Assembly: GCA_024403035.1 (NCBI GenBank)
Contig: JAKSSP010000002.1
Location: 62,001-126,000, forward strand
Length of the DNA: 64,000 nt
Reading direction: 5' to 3'
DNA from: Mogibacterium sp.
GTDB taxonomy: Bacteria > Bacillota > Clostridia > Peptostreptococcales > Anaerovoracaceae
Position numbers and translations under genes: made by a program. The notes below the pieces were generated by a model. It had not been told where the DNA came from and did no database searches. It saw only the letters and a program-made list of their open reading frames with translations. Shown here piece by piece: positions 1 through 7,363 of the stretch. Position 1 is the stretch's first letter, and every line of letters starts with the position of its first letter.

Positions 1-530
1 GCGTTGAGAAACTCGAATACTGAGCCGTAGCTGTCGCCCACGCGCACCACGTCATATGAGATGGCAGTCGGGATCCCGAGTATCAGGGCAAGCCTCGCCA
101 CCTCACGCTCATGCTGTATGTCATCCAGTGAATCCGGATCATTGAATACCTTGACAACGTTGTCCTTGTCGACACGGTAGATGGTACCGTTTGCGCCGCG
201 TCCTATCTCCTCGCACCCTTCTACGGATACCTGACGGTAGGCTTTTTCCACGCTCATCATCTCGGTAAATCCTGTCATTTCGAAAACCTCGAACACTTCG
301 GATGAAACATTTATCACGCGAAGCGTAGGGTTATCCTTTCTGAGCCGCAAGATCACGCGAAGACCGGCACTCGAGATATACTCGAGCGCTGATGCATCAA
401 GAATAACTGAAACCGGCTTCTTATCGCCTATGGCTTCGTGTATTTCATTCTCGACATCACCGGAATTGCCTGAGTCTATGCGTCCCTCAAGCGCGATCGT
501 GACGATGTCATTGTCCCATTTGATATTCAT
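1..530 (-). CDS. STAS domain fused to kinase-like domain (partial, 3' end off window)
   Basis: The reading frame is open from an ATG at 530 to the window edge, so only the first 176 residues are visible. Residues 1-95 form a STAS (anti-sigma factor antagonist) domain with the phosphorylatable Ser-Ser-Ala-Gly-Leu-Arg motif near residue 53. Residues 105-176 look like the N-lobe of a protein kinase or aminoglycoside-phosphotransferase fold: a glycine-rich loop GRGANGTIY (about 110-118), a VVKVF lysine (127) and a following HEREVARL helix. A TAGGAG ribosome site precedes the start, and the stop of the STAS gene upstream is only 11 bases away, so the two are co-transcribed. Role inferred: a partner-switching signalling protein that also has a kinase-like module. 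Catalytic-loop residues lie outside the window, so whether it is an active kinase cannot be judged. Confidence 0.7.
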   Translation of the reverse strand, partial: MNIKWDNDIVTIALEGRIDSGNSGDVENEIHEAIGDKKPVSVILDASALEYISSAGLRVILRLRKDNPTLRVINVSSEVFEVFEMTGFTEMMSVEKAYRQVSVEGCEEIGRGANGTIYRVDKDNVVKVFNDPDSLDDIQHEREVARLALILGIPTAISYDVVRVGDSYGSVFEFLN

Positions 531-541
531 TTACCGTGCTC

Positions 542-841
542 CTACTCAATCGTCAGGATACCTGAAAAGCCCGTTACATCAAAAATCTCGCGGATCTCGT
601 CGGAGACATTCCTTACTGTCATGCTGCCTTTTACGTTCATGTTCTTCTGTGCTGAAAGCAGCACGCGAAGTCCGGCACTTGAAATATACTCAAGTTCAGT
701 AAAGTCGAACACCAGACAGCTTGCGCCCTCTGTTGCTGAGTTGAGTTCTTCCTCCAGCTGAGGCGCGGTAAGTGTGTCCAGTCTTCCTTTAAGGGCTATT
801 ACCATTTCCGTATCATTTGGGGTTTTATTAATATCAAGCAT
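542..841 (-). CDS. STAS domain protein (anti-sigma factor antagonist family)
   Basis: A 99-residue single STAS domain. It ends the central strand with the Tyr-Ile-Ser-Ser-Ala-Gly-Leu-Arg motif (residues 52-59); in SpoIIAA/RsbV-type proteins a serine here is phosphorylated by the partner anti-sigma kinase. I start it at 841 because a clear AAGGAGG lies 8 bases upstream; an in-frame ATG at 874 lacks such a site and would put the ribosome site inside the gene. A TATAAT box sits at 866-871 on the minus strand. Its motif is the same as in the STAS-kinase gene that follows, which suggests duplication of the STAS module. No sigma factor or anti-sigma kinase of RsbW type is visible nearby, so the target is unknown. 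Confidence 0.8.
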   Translation of the reverse strand: MLDINKTPNDTEMVIALKGRLDTLTAPQLEEELNSATEGASCLVFDFTELEYISSAGLRVLLSAQKNMNVKGSMTVRNVSDEIREIFDVTGFSGILTIE

Positions 842-907
842 ATACAGTTCCTCCTTATCCTGTATATTATACAATAAATCAGCGAATTCTGTATCTGTTT
901 AGAGATA

Positions 908-3118
908 CTAGAATATAAGTGTTTTATCGCCGGAAGCCGATCTTTCTATGCGGTGAACGCCTCCCTTTCTGTCGGTCAGCGTTTTTTCGGCTACCGGATG
1001 CTCGCTTATCATTAGCGGGATGCCCCTCTCGTCTGAGACACCGGTCTCATGAGAAGGCATGTACAGCTTTACTCCAAGTTCCTTGTACGCAAGTCTCGCC
1101 TGTTCATTGAAGACGTTGAGCCCGTAATCTCCAAAGACCTTGACACCCGCATGACTGAACTTCTCTATCCATCCGAGGTTGCCTATCAGTATGCCACACT
1201 CCATGCACGCGTCTGCTATCTCATCAAAGTGTTCTTCAATGTATCTGTCGAGTTTCCCCTTCGACACGTTCAGTATGTACGGAACTGTGCCCGGTACGAA
1301 TTCCTTTCCTTCGGCCTTTGCCGCCATGAAATCCTCTATCGCGACAGGTCTGATGCCGCTAGCGTCCACCTTGCTCTGCCACTCAGCCGCATCCAGCACA
1401 GATATTCCGAGATCCTCATCATCTCTTATTACGGCGGCCGCATTTCTGCTCAGCGCAGGCGCTCTGTTCTCGATCACCTGCCTTTTGCGGCGTCTGATAA
1501 GTTCTTCAGCCGCTTCGCGTCTCATCCTGTTGACGATGGAAAGAGGCATCATGATGTCATCATCCATCTGTATGTCTATACCGGTAAGTCCGGTGCTGAA
1601 CGGCGTTTCTCCCAGCCTGTCGAGGGAAGATTCTATCCTCTCCCTGTCCGTCGCGACCTTGACCGCGCGCTTTATCACATGGTCCGCGTTTATCTCTACG
1701 CTGCTGTTTGCCCTTACGTCAGTCATGATCAGCACAGGGAACTGTCCCTCTCTTGCGGTGAACGCCATGGTCACAGGCAGCTTCTTTTCAGGTGTCTCAA
1801 GAGCGGTCTCGAGCAGTTTTTTGTCTGTCACCTTGTAGACAGCATCACCCGTGAATGCTCCTCTGGCGAAATCGCCCGCGAGTATGCAGCCGTCTCCTAT
1901 ATCCTTCACGTACGTGACCACTCCGCCAGCAGGCGAATTGACCAGATAGTCATCTTCCTCGCATATGAACTCTATGCCGTCACCCAGATCAAGCATCATG
2001 CCCTGCTCTTTGGCAGACCGGGCAAGTTCTATGCATACAAGCTCGCGGCCGCGTTTAAGCGCTCCGCGTGCCGCTGCCCTCTCGTCCTTTTCGCTGACCT
2101 TGTTCTCGCTGTCGATGACCGCTATCACGCGGCCCAGAAGCAGTCCCTGGTTTTTAGGGCTGGCTCCGGAAAGCAGATCCTCACCCGGGTTCCCGTGAAG
2201 ATATCCTTCCGTGAAATCCCCGCGGTTGAATATCTGTCTGAGATCGAGCATGTCGTTCTCATCGACAGAATACAGTTCTGCCGCCTTCTTTGGTCCGTGT
2301 TCCTTTACAAGCTCATAAAAGAGGTCTATGTACTTGCGGTAGATCTTAGTCACTATCGCCACGTATTCAGGGCTCTTCATGCGTCCTTCTATCTTGAAGG
2401 ATGAGGCTCCTGACATCACGAGTTCAGGTATACTCTCTATCAGACAAAGATCCTTTGGGCTGAGCGCGTAATACGCCTCGCCGCTGTCGCCTCTGTAGGC
2501 ATGTCTGCAAGGCTGAGCGCAGGTACCGCGGTTCCCCGTGCGGCCGCTTCCGCCTCCCAGCATGCGGCTCATCTGGCACTGTCCCGAATAGCACATGCAC
2601 AGCGCCCCGTGTATAAACACCTCGATATCCATCGGCGGTTCCATGGCCTTGCAGCACGCGGCCAGATCCGTGATCTCATCAAGCGAAAGCTCTCTTGCGG
2701 GAACGATCCTGCAAAAGCCCATCTTTGCCACGGCCGAGACTCCCTCTTTATTGTAGAGAGTACCCTGCGTTGAGAGATGAAGGGGAAGATCCGGCAGATA
2801 TTTATGCAGCAATCTGGCCAGGCCCATGTCCTGGATAATGACGCCGTCGACTCCGAGCCCGTATATGTAATTGCAGTAGTCGAATGCCCTCGCAAGCTCA
2901 CCGTCAGCTATCAGAGTGTTGATGGTCATGTATACCTTGACTCCGTGTGTATGAGCGTAGTTTATCGCGTCCGGCAGTTCTTCATCGCTGAAGTTGTCAG
3001 CGAATATCCTGGCATTGAAAGCCATGCCTCCCATGTACACGGCATCCGCGCCGTTATTAACGGCAGCGATGAGATGCCTTTTGCCTCCTACAGGAGCCAG
3101 CAGTTCCGGTCTGCTCAT
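908..3118 (-). CDS. U32 family peptidase / rRNA hydroxylase-like protein
   Basis: A 736-residue protein of the U32 family. It carries the family signature around residues 165-185 (EVFIHGALC followed by CYSGQC) and further cysteines in the CAQPCR segment near 200, which in the family form a cysteine set proposed to bind a metal or Fe-S centre. The N-terminus (PELLAPVGG, then a TIM-barrel-like segment) is typical. The C-terminal half corresponds to the DUF3656 extension of long U32 proteins. Relatives include E. coli RlhA, needed for hydroxylation of 23S rRNA C2501, and collagenase-type proteases; which activity applies here cannot be decided. Start at 3118 is preceded by AGGAGG. It stands between the STAS gene (66 bases away) and the divergent birA. 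Confidence 0.85.
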   Translation of the reverse strand: MSRPELLAPVGGKRHLIAAVNNGADAVYMGGMAFNARIFADNFSDEELPDAINYAHTHGVKVYMTINTLIADGELARAFDYCNYIYGLGVDGVIIQDMGLARLLHKYLPDLPLHLSTQGTLYNKEGVSAVAKMGFCRIVPARELSLDEITDLAACCKAMEPPMDIEVFIHGALCMCYSGQCQMSRMLGGGSGRTGNRGTCAQPCRHAYRGDSGEAYYALSPKDLCLIESIPELVMSGASSFKIEGRMKSPEYVAIVTKIYRKYIDLFYELVKEHGPKKAAELYSVDENDMLDLRQIFNRGDFTEGYLHGNPGEDLLSGASPKNQGLLLGRVIAVIDSENKVSEKDERAAARGALKRGRELVCIELARSAKEQGMMLDLGDGIEFICEEDDYLVNSPAGGVVTYVKDIGDGCILAGDFARGAFTGDAVYKVTDKKLLETALETPEKKLPVTMAFTAREGQFPVLIMTDVRANSSVEINADHVIKRAVKVATDRERIESSLDRLGETPFSTGLTGIDIQMDDDIMMPLSIVNRMRREAAEELIRRRKRQVIENRAPALSRNAAAVIRDDEDLGISVLDAAEWQSKVDASGIRPVAIEDFMAAKAEGKEFVPGTVPYILNVSKGKLDRYIEEHFDEIADACMECGILIGNLGWIEKFSHAGVKVFGDYGLNVFNEQARLAYKELGVKLYMPSHETGVSDERGIPLMISEHPVAEKTLTDRKGGVHRIERSASGDKTLIF

Positions 3119-3139
3119 AACAATGTCCTCCTGATGAAA

Positions 3140-3167
3140 ATATTAGCATACTTTTCATGGATGTCCA
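3140..3167 (-). promoter_or_regulatory. Putative sigma-A promoter of the U32 gene
   Basis: On the minus strand TGGACA and TAATAT are separated by 16 bases and lie 22 to 49 bases upstream of the ATG at 3118. Reasonable match to a vegetative promoter; predicted by eye only. Confidence 0.45.
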
Positions 3168-3179
3168 CGATTTGTATTA

Positions 3180-3206
3180 AATAGAGTTCACATTGTCAAC
3201 TCTATT
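3180..3206. promoter_or_regulatory. Perfect 9-bp inverted repeat between U32 gene and birA
   Basis: AATAGAGTT and AACTCTATT are exact reverse complements separated by nine bases, in the divergent region. Its right arm overlaps TTGTCAACT, which resembles one half of a BirA operator (TTGTTAACC type); a possible second half, GGTTTACAC, lies at 3224-3232 over the birA -35 box, with a 22-base gap. It could be an operator for BirA or for another repressor acting on either gene. Confidence 0.35.
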
Positions 3207-3225
3207 GATAATCATTTAACGTGGG

Positions 3226-3254
3226 TTTACACTTAAGTTAGTCAATACTATCCT
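3226..3254 (+). promoter_or_regulatory. Putative birA promoter
   Basis: TTTACA and TATCCT are spaced by 17 bases, ending 30 bases before the birA ATG. The -35 box coincides with the GGTTTACAC half-site mentioned for the inverted repeat, so BirA autoregulation is possible but not shown. Confidence 0.45.
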
Positions 3255-3284
3255 TTATATAGAGCGCATATAGAAGGTCAGAAA

Positions 3285-4259
3285 ATGAGTACGAAGGATA
3301 TCGTCCTTGAATTGTTTGAAAAACACAGAGGCTTTTACATTTCGGGACAGCAGATCGCTTCAGAACTTAATATCACCAGAACAGCGGTATGGAAGGCCGT
3401 CAAGATCCTTCAAAAAGAAGGCTACAAAATAGAAGCTGTCACTAACAGGGGCTACTGCCTCGATAAAGACGCAGACGTTCTTTCAGTGCGCGGCATCCGC
3501 AGTCACCTGAACGAGGATTGCTCGGGTCTCAGACCCGAGGTATTCGTAAGCGTTGGTTCTACCAACACGCTCTGCCACGAAAAGGCCAAGAGCGGCGAAG
3601 CAGAGGGCTATGTCGCCGTCGCCGGAGCACAGACAGCGGGCAGAGGCCGCAGAGGAAGATCTTTCTACTCCCCTGCCGGTACCGGCATCTACATGAGCCT
3701 GTTGCTCAGACCGCATGGTTTTACGGGAGATCAGGTCCTGGGACTGACGACCATGGCAGCTGTAGCGGTCAGCGAATCCGTCGAAGCCCTGTCCGATAAA
3801 AAGGCTGAGATAAAATGGGTCAATGACATCTTTGTCGACGGCAAGAAAGTCTGCGGCATACTGTCAGAGGCGATGTATGAAGTACCTTCCGGAGCTCTTC
3901 AGTGCGTGATAGTCGGCATAGGCATCAACGCGTACGCGCCTGAAGCAGGTTTCCCTCCGGAGATATCCGCAACAGCAGGCTGTGTATTCGATAAGCCAGA
4001 GGTAGATCTTAAAAACAGCCTTGTGGCAGAAGTGCTCAACCGCTTCATGAAGTACTACGACGATCCGAAGAGCGACGCGTTATATGACGAATACAGGACG
4101 CGCTCCATGGTGATAGACAAGGACATAAAAGTCCTGAAAAAAGACGCGACGTTGAAAGCCCACGTTCTGGATATAGACAGGGACTGCGGTCTGGTGGTCC
4201 GGTATCCGGACGGTACGGAAGAAGTACTGAACTCCGGTGAGATCAGCATCAGAGTATAA
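3285..4259 (+). CDS. birA: Bifunctional biotin operon repressor / biotin-protein ligase
   Basis: A 324-residue BirA. The first 60 residues form a winged helix-turn-helix (ASELNITRTAVWKAVKILQ), the DNA-binding part of repressor-type BirA. The catalytic domain shows the biotinyl-AMP loop GRGRRGRSF around residue 120 and the KWVNDIF motif near 185 with the conserved lysine. The C-terminal SH3-like domain is complete. It activates biotin with ATP and transfers it to the biotin carboxyl carrier of carboxylases; with biotinyl-AMP bound it represses biotin genes. Start at 3285 has an AGAAGG site. No biotin synthesis or carboxylase gene is adjacent. A strong hairpin terminator follows directly. Confidence 0.95.
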   Translation: MSTKDIVLELFEKHRGFYISGQQIASELNITRTAVWKAVKILQKEGYKIEAVTNRGYCLDKDADVLSVRGIRSHLNEDCSGLRPEVFVSVGSTNTLCHEKAKSGEAEGYVAVAGAQTAGRGRRGRSFYSPAGTGIYMSLLLRPHGFTGDQVLGLTTMAAVAVSESVEALSDKKAEIKWVNDIFVDGKKVCGILSEAMYEVPSGALQCVIVGIGINAYAPEAGFPPEISATAGCVFDKPEVDLKNSLVAEVLNRFMKYYDDPKSDALYDEYRTRSMVIDKDIKVLKKDATLKAHVLDIDRDCGLVVRYPDGTEEVLNSGEISIRV

Positions 4260-4260
4260 A

Positions 4261-4302
4261 AAAACGGGCATCCGGATAATGAGCCGGATGCCCTCTTTTA
4301 TT
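4261..4302. terminator. Bidirectional intrinsic terminator
   Basis: GGGCATCCGG (4266-4275) pairs perfectly with CCGGATGCCC (4284-4293) around an 8-base loop, with TCTTTTATT after it on the plus strand and a run of A before it, which gives a T-run on the minus strand. It sits between the convergent ends of birA and the amidohydrolase gene. Confidence 0.9.
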
Positions 4303-4306
4303 GCGT

Positions 4307-5665
4307 TTAGACCGATGCGAGATATCTGCCGAGCTCCTTGTTGGAGTCAGCGACTACCTTCTCTTCATCTATGCCTGTGATGGCTCCATTTTCAACAGTG
4401 ACTTCGCCATCGATGACTGTGTAGTCCACCGCTCCTCTTAAGCCTACCGTGCCAAGCACCGATCTAGGATCGTAGCACGCGCCTACCAGTTCAAGACGGC
4501 CGGAGTCTACCATAAAGAAGTCGGCGCACTTGCCCACTTCTAACGAGCCTATCTCCTTGTCTCTTCCGAGCAGTCTGGCGGATCCCTTTGTAGCGATCTT
4601 CAGCATGTCATAGCCTGTAGGCGCAAGTCTGCTGGAGTTGAGTCTGTGCAGCAGGAATCCCACGCGGAGTTCCTCAAGCATGTCAGATCCGTCGTTGGAT
4701 GCCGATCCGTCAACACCAAGGCCTACAGGGATGTCCATCTCCAGCATTTCCGGGATACGGGCGATGCCGGATGAAAGCTTCATGTTTGAGATCGGACAAT
4801 GGCAGACGCCTGTGCCTGTCTCTGCAAGCAGTTTTAGTTCTTCATCGTTGAAGTGTATCCCGTGGGCATACCATACGTCATCGCCTATCCAGCCCACTCT
4901 TTCCATGTAAGCCAGCGGACGTACGCCCTCACGCTCAAGCATGTAGTTTTCTTCGTCCTTTGTCTCACAGAGGTGCGTGTGCAGGCGCACTCCCTTCTCT
5001 CTTGCCAGTATGGCCGACTCGCGAAGCAGGTCCTCGGATACTGAGAACGGTGAGCACGGTGCCAGCGCTATGCGGCGTTTTGAGCGGAATGACGTATCGT
5101 GATACTTATCTATCAGGTCTATGCTGTCCTTCATGATCTCATCCACGCTCTGCACCACGCTGTCAGGCGGAAGCCCTCCGTCCTTGACGGACAGGTCCAT
5201 CGAGCCGCGCGAGAAATGCATCCTCACTCCCAGCTTGTCCGCCGCCGCAGCCTGAGCGCCGATCAGATCGCCCGCCCCTGCAGGGAATACGTAGTGATGG
5301 TCGAATACCGTTGTGCAGCCGTTTTTCATCAACTCGCCCATACCGGTGAGCGATGACAGATACACAGTGTCCTCATTCAGGTTCTTCCATATCTCATAGA
5401 GCGTCTTGAGCCAGTCGAAGAGCTCCATGTTCTGCACTTTCTCAAGGTTGCGTGAAAACACCTGATACAGATGGTGATGCGCGTTCACAAGACCCGGATA
5501 ACAGAGCATGCCGCTTCCGTCTATGACCTTGTCCGCTTTGCGCTCTTCAGGTCCGATGTAATCGATGAGTCCGTCCTTGCACAGCAGGTTCACGTTTTCA
5601 TACACCGTATCCTTGCTGTCGCATGATACTATCGCTCGGATGTTTTTTACCAGTAATGTACTCAT
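4307..5665 (-). CDS. 8-oxoguanine deaminase-type amidohydrolase
   Basis: A 452-residue metal-dependent amidohydrolase of the SsnA/TrzN/8-oxoguanine deaminase group. Zinc-ligand motifs are visible: NAHHHLYQ near residue 62, HTHLCE near 230, a histidine in WYAHGIH near 265 and LGVDGSASND near 315. Members of this subgroup deaminate 8-oxoguanine to urate, or hydrolyse amino-triazines; the sequence alone does not fix the substrate. The 8-oxoguanine reading fits the window because urate would feed the purine cluster further along. Start at 5665 has AAGGAGAAGG upstream. It follows the RidA gene after 30 bases and probably forms an operon with it and the MFS transporter. Confidence 0.75.
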   Translation of the reverse strand: MSTLLVKNIRAIVSCDSKDTVYENVNLLCKDGLIDYIGPEERKADKVIDGSGMLCYPGLVNAHHHLYQVFSRNLEKVQNMELFDWLKTLYEIWKNLNEDTVYLSSLTGMGELMKNGCTTVFDHHYVFPAGAGDLIGAQAAAADKLGVRMHFSRGSMDLSVKDGGLPPDSVVQSVDEIMKDSIDLIDKYHDTSFRSKRRIALAPCSPFSVSEDLLRESAILAREKGVRLHTHLCETKDEENYMLEREGVRPLAYMERVGWIGDDVWYAHGIHFNDEELKLLAETGTGVCHCPISNMKLSSGIARIPEMLEMDIPVGLGVDGSASNDGSDMLEELRVGFLLHRLNSSRLAPTGYDMLKIATKGSARLLGRDKEIGSLEVGKCADFFMVDSGRLELVGACYDPRSVLGTVGLRGAVDYTVIDGEVTVENGAITGIDEEKVVADSNKELGRYLASV

Positions 5666-5695
5666 ATGATCCTTCTCCTTCCGGTGAACGGTCTC

Positions 5696-6064
5696 CTATG
5701 CCTCGGCTATCGCTTCGATCTCGCAGAGTACCCCCTTTGGAAGAGCCTTGACTGCGACGCAGCTCCTTGCAGGCTTTGATGTGAAGTACTCGGCGTATAC
5801 CGCGTTGAAGGCAGCGAAATCGCCCATATCCGCAAGGAAGCATGTGGTCTTGATGACCTTGTCAAATCCGGAACCTGCCGCCTCAAGAAGAGCTCCTACG
5901 TTCTTGCAGCTCTGGTGGGCCTGAGCTTCGATTCCCTCAGGTACCTCGCCTGTTGCAGGGTCTACAGGGATCTGGCCTGATGTAAAGACAAATCCGTTAG
6001 TGATAAAGCCCTGTGAATAAGGTCCGATTGCTCCCGGAGCCTTGTCGGTTGCGATCACTTTCAT
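5696..6064 (-). CDS. RidA family reactive enamine/imine deaminase
   Basis: A 122-residue RidA/YjgF protein, full length for the family. The conserved IGPYSQG near residue 13, TSGQIPVDP and the substrate-binding arginine in the PARSCVAV segment (around 105) are present. RidA hydrolyses 2-aminoacrylate and related imines released by PLP enzymes to 2-keto acids and ammonia. The gene lies between an MFS transporter (stop one base upstream of its ATG) and the 8-oxoguanine deaminase-type gene. Given the two PLP-dependent lyase-type enzymes encoded near 54-57 kb, a role in clearing enamines of purine or amino acid catabolism is plausible. Start at 6064 has AAAGGAG. Confidence 0.9.
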   Translation of the reverse strand: MKVIATDKAPGAIGPYSQGFITNGFVFTSGQIPVDPATGEVPEGIEAQAHQSCKNVGALLEAAGSGFDKVIKTTCFLADMGDFAAFNAVYAEYFTSKPARSCVAVKALPKGVLCEIEAIAEA

Positions 6065-6065
6065 A

Positions 6066-7310
6066 TCAGTTCTCCTTTCTCTCCTTCATGGTGAGCATCA
6101 GCACGGCAACGAGTATGACTATGACTGCTGCCGATGCCGACCATATGACCTTTCCCGGCAGGAACGATTCCGTGCCGTCGCTGTTGACTATAACGTCCGC
6201 GTTTCTGAGGAGCCACGCGCTTACCGCAGGTCCTATAAGCCCCGGTACGAATACCTGGCCTATTATGCGGACACCCTGGAACTGCCCCGCTCTGCCCTCA
6301 GGGATGTTGTCCCTTATCATTGCTCCGAATATCGACATTCCGGCAAGATAACCGGTCATGGCGATCAGTGAGCCGATGAACGACTGCAGGGCTGCATGAG
6401 CCTGTGTGAAATATAATATAGTATACCCTACCAGCAGCATCAGGGCTACCGGAATTATGCTCTTCATGAATCCCCTGCTGTCATACAGCCTGCCGTAGAA
6501 CACGGTAGCTACGGCAGCCAGAAGAATGGCCGGAGCGAATATCATGACGTAGTTGGTAAGACCCAGCGTCTTCTCATAGTAGATGATCAGATACGGCATG
6601 AATATCTGTATCGATATGCCGAATACCGCGAAGTTGAGCAGCGTCAGGTAGAGCTTTTTGTTCTCCTTCGCGACGGATGGCCTGAAGCTGTACGCGAGCG
6701 TCTCGCCCATGCTCTCTTCGGTCTTTTTCAGGTCCGGATCATCCTCGATGATAAACCATCCGAGCACTCCGATAAGAGTGGTCGCAATGCCTATGACATA
6801 GTAGATGGTGACCCAGGCGGAATGCTCATCGAGGTTGAAGCTCATGAACCCTCCGAATACCACCAGTACGGCCACGAGCGGCATCATAGAGTTGACTCCT
6901 TCTATCTTTCCTCTGTTGGTGGAGTCTCCCCTGTCTGTCAGCCAGGCGTTATATGCCGCGTCGTTGGCTGTGGATCCGAAGTAGGTCATCACGCAGTCCA
7001 TCACTATGGTAAGAGCCACACTGTGTATGTACGCGAAGGCTATTATGCTGATGCCCCATATGATATATCCGACGCTCATGAAGGCTTTGCGCTTCCCGAC
7101 CTTGTCGGACACCGCTCCCATTATGATCGTAGTCAGAGCCGCAGTAACGGCGCTTGCCATTACCATAAGGGATATGTCGGCGGCCGTCGCATGGAACATC
7201 TTATAGATGAACACGTTGAAATACATGTTCTCCACGACCCAGGCCACCTGTCCCATGAGTCCGAATATCAGCATGGATATCCAGAATTTCCTTCCGAGTT
7301 TAGTCTGCAT
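6066..7310 (-). CDS. MFS transporter, probable 12-TM permease
   Basis: A 414-residue major facilitator with about twelve hydrophobic segments and the loop 2-3 motif in the DKVGKRK segment. I place the start at 7310 (MQTKLGRKFW) because AGAGGG lies 7 bases upstream; a longer form from 7343 has no ribosome site. The central loop is hydrophilic (DDPDLKKTEES), as in SLC45-like sugar or small-molecule carriers. Its operon with RidA and the amidohydrolase suggests uptake of the amidohydrolase substrate, possibly a modified purine; this is inference from context. Confidence 0.8.
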   Translation of the reverse strand: MQTKLGRKFWISMLIFGLMGQVAWVVENMYFNVFIYKMFHATAADISLMVMASAVTAALTTIIMGAVSDKVGKRKAFMSVGYIIWGISIIAFAYIHSVALTIVMDCVMTYFGSTANDAAYNAWLTDRGDSTNRGKIEGVNSMMPLVAVLVVFGGFMSFNLDEHSAWVTIYYVIGIATTLIGVLGWFIIEDDPDLKKTEESMGETLAYSFRPSVAKENKKLYLTLLNFAVFGISIQIFMPYLIIYYEKTLGLTNYVMIFAPAILLAAVATVFYGRLYDSRGFMKSIIPVALMLLVGYTILYFTQAHAALQSFIGSLIAMTGYLAGMSIFGAMIRDNIPEGRAGQFQGVRIIGQVFVPGLIGPAVSAWLLRNADVIVNSDGTESFLPGKVIWSASAAVIVILVAVLMLTMKERKEN

Positions 7311-7363
7311 GACGCTGCCCTCTTTTCGCATTTTATTTAACACATAATACTTATCAGTTATAC

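Noticed and set aside
1049..2404. Long plus-strand open frame inside the U32 gene
   Set aside because: Antisense shadow of a well-supported family protein; no ribosome site and no recognisable domain.
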